A DNA stretch of 8,113 nt from Actinomycetota bacterium (lineage in GTDB: Bacteria > Actinomycetota > Acidimicrobiia > Acidimicrobiales > GCA-2861595). Shown here in pieces: positions 1-5,732 of the stretch; within the stretch, counting starts at the first letter, position 1, and the number at the start of each line of letters is the position of its first letter. A model generated the notes under the pieces. It saw only the letters and a program-made list of their open reading frames with translations, had not been told where the DNA came from and made no database searches. Made by a program: the position numbers and the translations under genes. The stretch lies in contig JADDQT010000082.1 of assembly GCA_016781225.1 (NCBI GenBank), forward strand, positions 1 to 8,113, read 5' to 3'.

Positions 1-276
1 GCCGCCAAGGCCACCAACGAGTCGGCGCACCCGCTCCAAGCGCGTCGCTCCCCCCGCCAGCTCTCCCTTGGGAGGGGCCCCGTGATCATCAAAGTGTTGC
101 GGCTCATCCCCATGGCCGCCGCCACCTTGGCCTGGCCGCCCCGCCCCGACATCTGCACCACCGCGGCTGCGTAGCAGGCGCCGCTCGCGCTCAGCGAGAA
201 GCGGGGACGTCAGCGAGAAGAACCGGCTGAGGCTCTCCTTGGTGACCTTCCACGCGGCAAGACTGATGCCAGGCGA
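1..276 (-). pseudogene. Decayed ISAzo13-like transposase N-terminal fragment
   Basis: Read on the minus strand from 276, one frame gives a segment ending FFSLTSPLLAERERRLL (about 225-172). The resemblance then moves to another frame for YAAAVVQMSGRGGQAKVAAA followed by MGMSRNTLMI (about 174-84), and returns to the first frame for RLERVRRLVGGLGG (42-1). In order these match, from memory, the start of ISAzo13-family transposases: an 'L.ER.RRL' helix, a small-residue helix with a Gly-Gly turn, a helix-turn-helix with 'GMSRNT', then 'RVRRPGGG'. The first frame stays open from 276 to 1 but makes no sense in the middle, so two compensating frameshifts are inferred. A stop codon lies just upstream (277-279) and there is no start codon, so this is a relic. 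The catalytic part would lie beyond the left edge. No terminal inverted repeat is visible. The family call rests on motif resemblance only. Confidence 0.55.
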
Positions 277-291
277 CTAGTTCACGGGCCC

Positions 292-678
292 TTACCCGGC
301 GGCGACCCGGATGACACCGCGCATGTACGGATGGATCGTGCATGTGTACCGGACCTCACCGGCCCTAGGAGCCGTGAAGGACCCGGTCGCCCCCCCGGCG
401 ATGTTGCCGGTGTCGAAGGAGCGGTCGTCGGCGGTGGCCGTGTGGGCGTCGCGGTCCTCGTTCTTCACCATTACCGTGGCGCCGGCGGGAACTTCGAGGG
501 TGGAAGGCTGGAAGTTGAAGTTCTTGATCATGAGCGTCTGGCCGGGCGACGGTGAACCGCCCCCACTTCCACCGGGTGAACCGCCCCCACTTCCGGCGTC
601 GTCGCTACCGCACGCCGACCACGCCAGCGCTGCCAGCGCGGCAAGCATGAACTTGAGAATGGTCCGGGGGATTCGCAT
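292..678 (-). CDS. Amicyanin/plastocyanin-like copper-binding lipoprotein
   Basis: A 128-residue exported blue-copper (cupredoxin) protein, probably a membrane-anchored electron carrier or copper-binding protein on the outer face of the membrane. A basic start and hydrophobic stretch (residues 2-20) lead to a lipobox-like WSAC with Cys23. A Gly/Ser/Pro linker follows (about 24-46), then a single cupredoxin domain (47-128). The type 1 copper ligands are all present: His79 in DAHTA, and Cys113, His116 and Met119 in CTIHPYM, the C-x2-H-x2-M spacing of amicyanin. The chosen start is ATG at 678. A GTG at 687 would add three residues; neither has a clear ribosome binding site. It follows the YdjC-like gene on the same strand by 64 bp and may share its transcript. 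No partner oxidase or dehydrogenase is seen here, so its redox partner is unknown. Confidence 0.9.
   Translation of the reverse strand: MRIPRTILKFMLAALAALAWSACGSDDAGSGGGSPGGSGGGSPSPGQTLMIKNFNFQPSTLEVPAGATVMVKNEDRDAHTATADDRSFDTGNIAGGATGSFTAPRAGEVRYTCTIHPYMRGVIRVAAG
551..594. repeat. Two-copy 24-bp tandem repeat in the cupredoxin linker
   Basis: A 20-base string starting GGTGAACCGCCC occurs identically at 551-570 and 575-594, a period of 24 bp. It lies in the cupredoxin gene and encodes two SGGGSP-type units of the linker between the lipidated cysteine and the copper domain. Because 24 is a multiple of three, gain or loss of a copy changes linker length without shifting the frame. Confidence 0.9.
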
Positions 679-742
679 AGAGGCCACACGTGAGTACGAA
701 GCCGGAGGCGGAAGCGGATCATCCGGTCGCCTCGAGTGGGCC

Positions 743-1576
743 TCACCCCGCCCGCATGGCTTCGCGCAGCTCGCGGTAACCGATGAGCTCCACCCCGGCC
801 CGCTCGGCCAGGGTCCGGATCCCGTGGTCGTTCACCAGCAGGTCGTGGTCGTCCACCCGGATAGGCCAGTCGGGCGCCACGGATCGCAGCTCCGGGGTGT
901 CGACAGCCGGGTGGGCCTGGACCTCGGTGACGCCCGGGGCGAGGTCGAACAGGGCCCGTTCCAATATCTTCCGAACGCGGGCGCCGCGCTCGCGGATGAA
1001 GTGGTCGGGAAACAGGACGCCTTCCTCGGCGGCGAGCTGGCGGAAGGGGAAACCGATGTCGCGTTCGCTGACCGCCGGGAACATGCGCAGCGGCAGTCCG
1101 AAGTCGACGGCGAGCTCCAGGTAGACGTCGAAGAACTCGGGTCGTTGCTGCAGGGTGCCGAGGTGGGAATCGAGGTGGCTCACGTCGAAGCCCCAGAGGA
1201 TGGCCCGCTCCACCTGGGCTCGCAGCTCCCTGCGCACCTCGTCGAGGTCGGCGTGGTCCCAGGCGTCGCCGGGGGTTCGGGGAAAGCCGCCATCACCGTC
1301 CAGGAGGGAGGGGGCCTGGGTGATGGGCCCCCAGCGGTACAGCTCCCACTGGGCATTGAGGGTGAGCTGGACGCCGACGTCCTCGCCGCGATAGCGCGCG
1401 GCGGCTTCCCGAGCCCAGGGAGCGGGCACCATCAGGCTGGCGCTGGTGGCCAGACCGTCCCTAAGCGCTTCGTAGACGCCGACGTTGGCGGCGTGGGCTA
1501 CGCCGAGCTCGTCACAGTTGACGATGAGGAGCTTGGCCTCAGGGGAGTAACCCAAGCGCTCGGCCACGCTGGTCAC
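743..1576 (-). CDS. YdjC/ChbG-HpnK-like carbohydrate deacetylase homologue with altered metal site
   Basis: A 277-residue protein of the YdjC/ChbG family, TIM-barrel-like metal-dependent enzymes that remove N-acetyl groups from sugars such as diacetylchitobiose. Visible landmarks are LLIVNCDELG (16-25; usual form NADDFG), TSASLMVPAPWA (44-55), VGVQLTLN (67-74; usual form G-(L/I/V)-H-L-T-L), YRWGP (80-84), HLDSH (134-138) and a late EVQAHP with His222. Length is normal for the family. Two putative active-site positions differ from the usual form: Glu23 replaces the second Asp of the DD motif, and Gln70 (codon CAG, 1369-1367) replaces a His that is a metal ligand in characterised relatives. Activity is therefore uncertain. 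The GTG start at 1576 is forced by an in-frame stop at 1594-1592; no strong ribosome binding site precedes it. There is no signal peptide, so it is probably cytoplasmic. The substrate cannot be told from the sequence. Confidence 0.85.
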   Translation of the reverse strand: MTSVAERLGYSPEAKLLIVNCDELGVAHAANVGVYEALRDGLATSASLMVPAPWAREAAARYRGEDVGVQLTLNAQWELYRWGPITQAPSLLDGDGGFPRTPGDAWDHADLDEVRRELRAQVERAILWGFDVSHLDSHLGTLQQRPEFFDVYLELAVDFGLPLRMFPAVSERDIGFPFRQLAAEEGVLFPDHFIRERGARVRKILERALFDLAPGVTEVQAHPAVDTPELRSVAPDWPIRVDDHDLLVNDHGIRTLAERAGVELIGYRELREAMRAG

Positions 1577-1580
1577 GCCG

Positions 1581-1606
1581 TGGACGGTAGCTCAGCTGGT
1601 ACAGCA
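1581..1606 (+). other. tRNA 5'-half-like sequence (possible tRNA relic)
   Basis: Bases 1588-1606 read TAGCTCAGCTGGTACAGCA, differing at one base from a very common bacterial tRNA string (TA at positions 8-9, D-stem GCTC, D-loop with GG). The D-stem would pair at three of four positions. Bases 1581-1587 would be the 5' acceptor strand. No anticodon stem, TTC-containing T-arm or matching 3' acceptor strand follows, so it is not a working tRNA. It may be a 5' fragment left by integration or rearrangement, or chance helped by the overlapping palindrome. Confidence 0.3.
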
Positions 1607-1615
1607 TGGCTGTAC
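1599..1615. promoter_or_regulatory. Perfect 7-3-7 palindrome upstream of the YdjC-like gene
   Basis: GTACAGC-ATG-GCTGTAC is an exact inverted repeat centred at 1607, in the 78-bp gap between the nuclease stop (1655) and the YdjC-like GTG (1576). Its near edge is 22 bp before that start. Size and position suit an operator for a dimeric repressor acting on the YdjC-like gene, or a small hairpin in its leader. No run of T follows on either strand, so a Rho-independent terminator is unlikely. A second, weaker inverted repeat (ACGAG 1617-1621 with CTCGT 1637-1641) lies beside it. The palindrome is seen directly; regulatory use is inference. Confidence 0.45.
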
Positions 1616-1654
1616 TACGAGGAGATGACGGTGGTGCTCGTCTCGGCAGCCCTT

Positions 1655-2224
1655 TCACAGTGCCTTGTCGGGTCCGCCGCACTGCCGCCACAGACCTCTG
1701 CCGGCACCCCGGGCGGCGCGGGTTGCGGCATCGAGATCCTTGGCGTGGGCGACGTTCGGCGGGTAGGCGAGGGTGGCGGCGTAGCCCTCGGCGGCCAACG
1801 CCAGGTTCACGAACAACCCGTCGGCGATCCGGTACACGTAGGCCAGCAGCCGGCCGTAGCGGTCCCGCGGCTCGACGTCGCGGACGAGGCGGACCTTGGT
1901 TCCCGTAGGGAGGAGGTCCTGAGCGCGACGGGTGGCCTCCGCGCCGAAGCACTCCCGGAGGCCGCCGGGTCCGTGCGTCTCGGGCGTGTCGATCCCGATT
2001 AGGCGGATCTTCTCGTCCCCGCCCCCCACCCGGACCTGGATGGTGTCGCCGTCGACCACCCTGGTGACGGTGGCCTCGCCTGACTCAGCCCGTCCCCCTG
2101 ACGCCTCGTGCGACCCGCTCCCACAGGCGGGGAGGACGACCAGGACGGTCAGCGCCGCCAAGGCGGCGAAGACCGGGGCACGGCGCCTGCAGGGGATCAC
2201 GGGTTGCAGCGGGTCATGCCGCAT
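1655..2224 (-). CDS. Exported thermonuclease (SNase-family) lipoprotein
   Basis: A 189-residue staphylococcal-nuclease-like enzyme that would cleave DNA and RNA with calcium outside the membrane. Residues 13-34 form a twin-part signal: RRR, a hydrophobic stretch, then lipobox LPAC with Cys34, followed by a short Gly/Ser spacer. The SNase fold spans about 50-180. The family's key residues are intact: Asp58 and Asp60 in VVDGDT, Arg74 and Asp79/Glu82 in IRLIGIDTPE, and Arg125 in DRYGRLLAYVY; by alignment to the S. aureus enzyme these match D19, D21, R35, D40, E43 and R87. Cys92 and Cys182 could form a disulfide. The ATG at 2224 overlaps the end of the 44-residue gene by 11 bp, suggesting translational coupling. 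GTG at 2200 is an alternative start that leaves a more typical, shorter signal peptide. The likely role is extracellular nucleic acid breakdown or nutrient scavenging. Confidence 0.92.
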   Translation of the reverse strand: MRHDPLQPVIPCRRRAPVFAALAALTVLVVLPACGSGSHEASGGRAESGEATVTRVVDGDTIQVRVGGGDEKIRLIGIDTPETHGPGGLRECFGAEATRRAQDLLPTGTKVRLVRDVEPRDRYGRLLAYVYRIADGLFVNLALAAEGYAATLAYPPNVAHAKDLDAATRAARGAGRGLWRQCGGPDKAL

Positions 2225-2348
2225 CCCGGCGAGAGGCCTCCGCCAGGGCGGCGCGGGCCGCAGCCACCCCCCGCCGGCCCCGCTCCTTGCTGGCTTCGTC
2301 GAGCCGCCAGTGCGGCCGCATCTCTATCAGTACGAGCTGTCTTCCCAT
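2214..2348 (-). CDS. Small 44-residue basic helical protein of unknown function
   Basis: A short frame from ATG (2348-2346) to TGA (2216-2214). The product begins MGRQLVLIEMRPHWRLDEAS, continues KERGRRGVAAARAALAEA and ends SRRDAA. A short hydrophobic strand (LVLIEM) leads into a 'WRLDE...GRRGVAAARAAL' part that should be one long amphipathic, Arg/Ala-rich helix. The same layout (WRLDe-T-re-GR-GvA-AR-aL) is familiar to me from small conserved actinobacterial proteins, but I cannot name a family or function. An in-frame stop directly upstream (2354-2352) fixes the start at 2348, or at the internal ATG at 2321. Its 3' end overlaps the nuclease start by 11 bp, as in translationally coupled pairs. 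Composition looks like real protein rather than a shadow frame, and no other gene covers most of it. There is no signal peptide, so it is likely cytoplasmic. Confidence 0.6.
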   Translation of the reverse strand: MGRQLVLIEMRPHWRLDEASKERGRRGVAAARAALAEASRRDAA

Positions 2349-2435
2349 GCCTCAGGAGTATGACGAGGGGGTGTGACAACCCGACCTCGCTGGGGCAGTG
2401 CCGACGATCTCGACGGGGGAGTACCGGCATCGTAG
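2349..2435. promoter_or_regulatory. Divergent intergenic region, presumed promoters
   Basis: These 87 bp separate the leftward nuclease block from the rightward glycosyltransferase operon, so promoters for both should lie here. On the plus strand GTGACA (2373-2378) and on the minus strand TTGTCA (2379-2374) each match five of six bases of a -35 box, but neither has a convincing -10 box at normal spacing. A purine-rich GGGGGAG (2415-2421) precedes the GTG at 2436 by 14 bases, farther than usual for a ribosome binding site. Confidence 0.3.
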
Positions 2436-4214
2436 GTGAGTCGAGCCGTGCGCGGACGCGTGGCGGTAGCCTCTGGCCTCAGCGTGGCGTTCCTCCGAGC
2501 CCGTCGCCAGGGTGGCGTCGACCCGATCCTGCAGGCTCTTCCTCCCTCAGCCTCCTCCGTGGTCGACACCCCGACCGCACCGGCCCACACCCCTGCGAGC
2601 GGGCCCACGGAAGGCAGCACCGCTCAGCCGGAAGGCGAGGCGGACTCCGGGGTCGCTCCCCGGCCCAGGTGGCTCTGGGCGGGAGCCGCCCTCCTGGTAT
2701 CGGTCGGGGTGGCTCTCCGGTGTTGGACTCCGGTGGCCCTGTGGCTCGACGAGGCCCTGTCGGTCAACATCGCCCGGCTGCCGCTCGGGTCCATCCCCGA
2801 GGCTCTCCGCCACGACGGCTCCCCGCCGCTCTACTACTTCCTCCTGCATGGATGGATGCGGCTCTTCGGAACCGGCGACGGGGCTGTGCGGGCGCTCTCC
2901 GGCGCCCTGTCCGTTGCAACGCTGGTCCCCATGTGGTTCGCCGGCCGGCGGGCCGGCAACCGGACCACGGCATGGGCGGCGGTCGTCCTCCTCGCGGCCT
3001 CTCCCTTCGCCATCCGCTTCGCCACCGAGGCCCGCATGTACTCCCTCGTCATGCTGGAATGTGTTCTCGGCTACCTGGCGCTGTGCCGGGCCCTCGAGCG
3101 ACCGGACTCGAAGACGAGCCTGGCCGCCGTGGCCCTCGTCACGGCTCTGTTCCTGCTCAGCCACTACTGGACCATGTACCTGCTGGTGGTGGTGGGCCTC
3201 CTTCTCGCTCACCGCGCTCTGAGGGGAGCCCACCCGGTTCCGGCCCGGCGCGCGCTTGGCGCCATGGCCGCCGGCTTCCTTCTCTTCATGCCCTGGCTGC
3301 CGTCATTCCTCTTTCAGTTGCGCCACACGGGCACGCCCTGGGCGCGGAGACCTTCGTTCGAGGCCGTCGTCGACGTCATCCAGGAGTTCGGCGGCGGCAG
3401 AGGGGCCTTTGCGTCCATCTCTGCGCTGTTCCTCGTCGGGCTGGCCTGCCTCGGCCTCTTCGCCCGTCCCCTCGACGGACGCCACCTGGAGGTGGACGTG
3501 CGCACCCGACCACGCGGGCGAGCCCTGGCGCTGGCGGCGGTGGGCCCTGTGCTCATCGGTGTCGTCGTCGGGATCCTCACCGGAGCGGCCTTCGCCGCCC
3601 GCTATGCCGCAATGGCCGTACCCCCCTTCATCCTCCTGGCCGCGGTGGGCACCGATGCGCTGGCCGACCCCAAGGTCCGCCGGTGGGTGCTCGCCGTTAT
3701 CGCCGTGCTCGGGCTCTGGACCGGCGCCAGCACGTCGCTGCACCGCCGCACGACCGCTCGGCAGGTGTCCACGGCCATCAAGGAGCGGGGTTCGCCGGGT
3801 GACGTGGTGGCCTACTGTCCCGACCAGCTCGGGCCGTCCGTGAGCCGGTACGTGCCCGACCAGTTCGTGCAGATGACGTTCCCCCGCGGCCTCCGCCCCG
3901 AGCGCGTCGAGTGGGTCGACTACGAGGAGACCAACCGTGACGCCGAGGCGCGCCTGTTCGCCGAGATGGTGCTCGAACGGGCGGGGCCCAACGACGTCTG
4001 GATGGTGTGGTCCCCCGGCTACCGCACATTCGACGCCAAGTGCGAGGCCATCATCGAGGCCTTGGAGGTGGCGCGGCCGCAGGCCAGCAGGCTGGTCCGG
4101 GTGCAGCTGCGGTACTTGGAGCATCCGGGTCTCGTCCGATTCCGGCCCGGTTGGATAACATCCAGCGGGCCCCGGGAACCACTCGTGATTCCCACTCCGA
4201 GCTCACCGAGGTGA
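2436..4214 (+). CDS. GT-C glycosyltransferase, GT39/ArnT-like integral membrane protein
   Basis: A protein of up to 592 residues resembling the GT39/ArnT/PMT superfamily, which transfers sugars from polyprenyl-phosphate donors on the outer face of the membrane. About 78 Pro/Ser/Gly-rich residues come first, then a first membrane segment (79-97) and the first extracytoplasmic loop LWLDEALSVNIA, whose acidic pair Asp105-Glu106 is the usual catalytic/metal site. HDGSPPLYYF (126-135) and FATEARMYSL (195-204) are further hallmarks of these enzymes. Many hydrophobic helices follow to about residue 435, then a soluble tail of about 150 residues. The GTG start at 2436 is uncertain: the N-terminal stretch is atypical, and GTG codons at 2484 and 2559 are also in frame. 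It heads a three-gene operon, and its TGA overlaps the next gene's GTG by four bases. Acceptor and sugar cannot be told from sequence. Confidence 0.85.
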   Translation: MSRAVRGRVAVASGLSVAFLRARRQGGVDPILQALPPSASSVVDTPTAPAHTPASGPTEGSTAQPEGEADSGVAPRPRWLWAGAALLVSVGVALRCWTPVALWLDEALSVNIARLPLGSIPEALRHDGSPPLYYFLLHGWMRLFGTGDGAVRALSGALSVATLVPMWFAGRRAGNRTTAWAAVVLLAASPFAIRFATEARMYSLVMLECVLGYLALCRALERPDSKTSLAAVALVTALFLLSHYWTMYLLVVVGLLLAHRALRGAHPVPARRALGAMAAGFLLFMPWLPSFLFQLRHTGTPWARRPSFEAVVDVIQEFGGGRGAFASISALFLVGLACLGLFARPLDGRHLEVDVRTRPRGRALALAAVGPVLIGVVVGILTGAAFAARYAAMAVPPFILLAAVGTDALADPKVRRWVLAVIAVLGLWTGASTSLHRRTTARQVSTAIKERGSPGDVVAYCPDQLGPSVSRYVPDQFVQMTFPRGLRPERVEWVDYEETNRDAEARLFAEMVLERAGPNDVWMVWSPGYRTFDAKCEAIIEALEVARPQASRLVRVQLRYLEHPGLVRFRPGWITSSGPREPLVIPTPSSPR

Positions 4215-5716
4215 CCGTGTCCGATCTCCGCGATCCCATGCCTGACCCGAACCCCCCCTCTCAGGCCCCCGAAGTCGTCATCATCGGTGCCGGCCCGGCC
4301 GGGCTGACGGCCGCCTATCAGCTCACCAAACGGGGCAGCGTCGCCACCATCCTGGAGGCCGACACCGTCGTGGGCGGGATCAGCCGTACCGCCGAGCGCG
4401 ACGGTTGGCGCTTCGACATCGGCGGGCATCGCTTCTTCACCAAGGTGAAGCCGGTGGAGGACCTCTGGATGGAGATCCTGGGTGAGGACGACTTCCTGCT
4501 CCGTCCGCGGATGTCGCGCATCTACTACAACAACAAGTTCTTCGACTACCCCCTCAAGGCGATGAACGCCCTCAAGGGGCTGGGCCTGCTGGAGGCCGTC
4601 CTGTGCATGGCCTCCTACGCATGGGCCCGTATCCGGCCACCGAAGGACCAGACCAACTTCGAGGGTTGGGTGACCGCCAAGTTCGGGGCCCGCCTCTATC
4701 GGATCTTCTTCAAGACCTACACCGAGAAGCTGTGGGGTGTCCCGGCCACGACCATCCAGGCCGACTGGGCCGCCCAACGCATCAAGAACCTGTCGCTGTT
4801 CAAGGCCGTGATGAACGCGGTCATGCCCAAGCGCAACCAGAAGGAGATCACGAGCCTCATCGAGGAGTTCCGCTACCCGAAGTACGGCCCGGGAATGATG
4901 TGGGAGCGAGCGACGGAGCTTGTGACGGCGGCCGGCTGCAAGGTGGTCTTCGGGGCCCCGGTCACGGCGGTGCACCACGAGGGAGGCAGGGCCGTGGCGG
5001 TCACGGCCGACGCCGACGGGGTGCCCAGCCGCTACCCGGCCACTCACGTGATCTCCTCCATGCCCTTCCGCGACCTTCTCCGGGTCATGGACCCACCTCC
5101 GCCGCCCGAGGTCCTCGCCGCGGCCGACGGGCTCAGCTATCGGGATTTCCTCACCGTCGCCCTGGTCGTGCCCGAAGAGGCCGGCTTCCCTGACAACTGG
5201 ATCTACATCCACTCGCCCGAGGTGAAGGTGGGGCGCATCCAGAACTTCGGTGCCTGGTCGCCCTACCTGGTGAAGGAAGGTCGCACCTGCCTGGGGCTCG
5301 AGTTCTTCGTCTTCGAGGGAGACGAAGTGTGGTCCATGCCCGACGACGCTCTGGTGGAGCAGGGCAAGAGGGAGCTCGTGCAACTCGGACTGCTGGCGGA
5401 CCCCTCGAAGGTGGAGGCCGGCTACGTGGTACGTATGCCGAAGGCGTACCCCATGTACGACGCCACATACAAGGACAACCTCAAGGTCATGCGCCAGTGG
5501 CTAGAGGCCAACGCTCCCAACGTGTATCCCGTGGGGCGCAACGGGATGCACAAGTACAACAACCAGGACCACTCGATGTACACCGCCATGCTCTCGGTGG
5601 AGAACATCTTCGGCGCAAATCACGACACCTGGACGGTGAACGTGGAGGCTGCCTACCACGAGGAGCGAGAGGTGGAGGACAAAGCCGGCGCCGCGTCTTC
5701 CCCCGCATCTCCCTAA
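4211..5716 (+). CDS. FAD-dependent oxidoreductase, UDP-galactopyranose mutase / protoporphyrinogen oxidase-like (COG1232)
   Basis: A cytoplasmic flavoprotein of about 501 residues. The N-terminal Rossmann fold shows VVIIGAGPAGLTAAY (22-36, GxGxxG), an acidic strand end LEAD (48-51) and VVGGISRT (53-60); FDIGGHRFF follows at about 69-77. The C-terminal FAD-contact segment is YPVGRNGMHKYNNQDHSMYT near residue 440. The central part (PKDQTNFEGWVTAKFG, YTEKLWGVP) is typical of a conserved amine-oxidase/UGM-like group often found beside glycosyltransferases. Known relatives oxidise porphyrins or carotenoids, or contract UDP-galactopyranose to the furanose; this group's substrate is not known to me. 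Neighbouring membrane glycosyltransferases favour a sugar-nucleotide or lipid-linked sugar. The GTG at 4211 gives a GTGA overlap with the preceding stop; GTG 4217 and ATG 4238 are alternatives. The frame is open upstream to 4007 but that part lies inside the previous gene. Confidence 0.85.
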   Translation: MTVSDLRDPMPDPNPPSQAPEVVIIGAGPAGLTAAYQLTKRGSVATILEADTVVGGISRTAERDGWRFDIGGHRFFTKVKPVEDLWMEILGEDDFLLRPRMSRIYYNNKFFDYPLKAMNALKGLGLLEAVLCMASYAWARIRPPKDQTNFEGWVTAKFGARLYRIFFKTYTEKLWGVPATTIQADWAAQRIKNLSLFKAVMNAVMPKRNQKEITSLIEEFRYPKYGPGMMWERATELVTAAGCKVVFGAPVTAVHHEGGRAVAVTADADGVPSRYPATHVISSMPFRDLLRVMDPPPPPEVLAAADGLSYRDFLTVALVVPEEAGFPDNWIYIHSPEVKVGRIQNFGAWSPYLVKEGRTCLGLEFFVFEGDEVWSMPDDALVEQGKRELVQLGLLADPSKVEAGYVVRMPKAYPMYDATYKDNLKVMRQWLEANAPNVYPVGRNGMHKYNNQDHSMYTAMLSVENIFGANHDTWTVNVEAAYHEEREVEDKAGAASSPASP

Positions 5717-5732
5717 GGCCCGGGTCGATCGG

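Noticed and set aside
1581..1660. Complete tRNA gene
   Set aside because: Only acceptor-like and D-arm-like parts are present; no anticodon arm, T-arm or 3' acceptor strand could be found.
311..2002. 563-codon open frame on the plus strand
   Set aside because: It runs antisense to the cupredoxin, YdjC-like and nuclease genes, which show clear motifs. Its translation has no recognisable domain and is a high-GC shadow.
2197..2430. 77-codon minus-strand frame in the divergent region
   Set aside because: A different frame here (2348-2214) gives a better bounded, more protein-like product coupled to the nuclease.
2108..3802. 564-codon plus-strand frame overlapping the GT39-like gene, with an ATG at 2360 preceded by AGGAGT
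   Set aside because: The translation is Arg/Pro/Gly-rich without domains, while the other frame has membrane segments and GT39 motifs. The good-looking ribosome binding site is probably chance.
3303..4124. 273-codon minus-strand frame opposite the GT39-like gene
   Set aside because: No domain, composition of an antisense shadow.
4007..4210. N-terminal extension of the flavoprotein
   Set aside because: It would overlap the preceding gene by about 200 bp and adds low-complexity residues before the conserved Rossmann start.
4019..5383. 454-codon minus-strand frame opposite the flavoprotein
   Set aside because: His/Leu/Gly/Arg-rich antisense shadow; the plus strand carries an intact FAD-binding protein.
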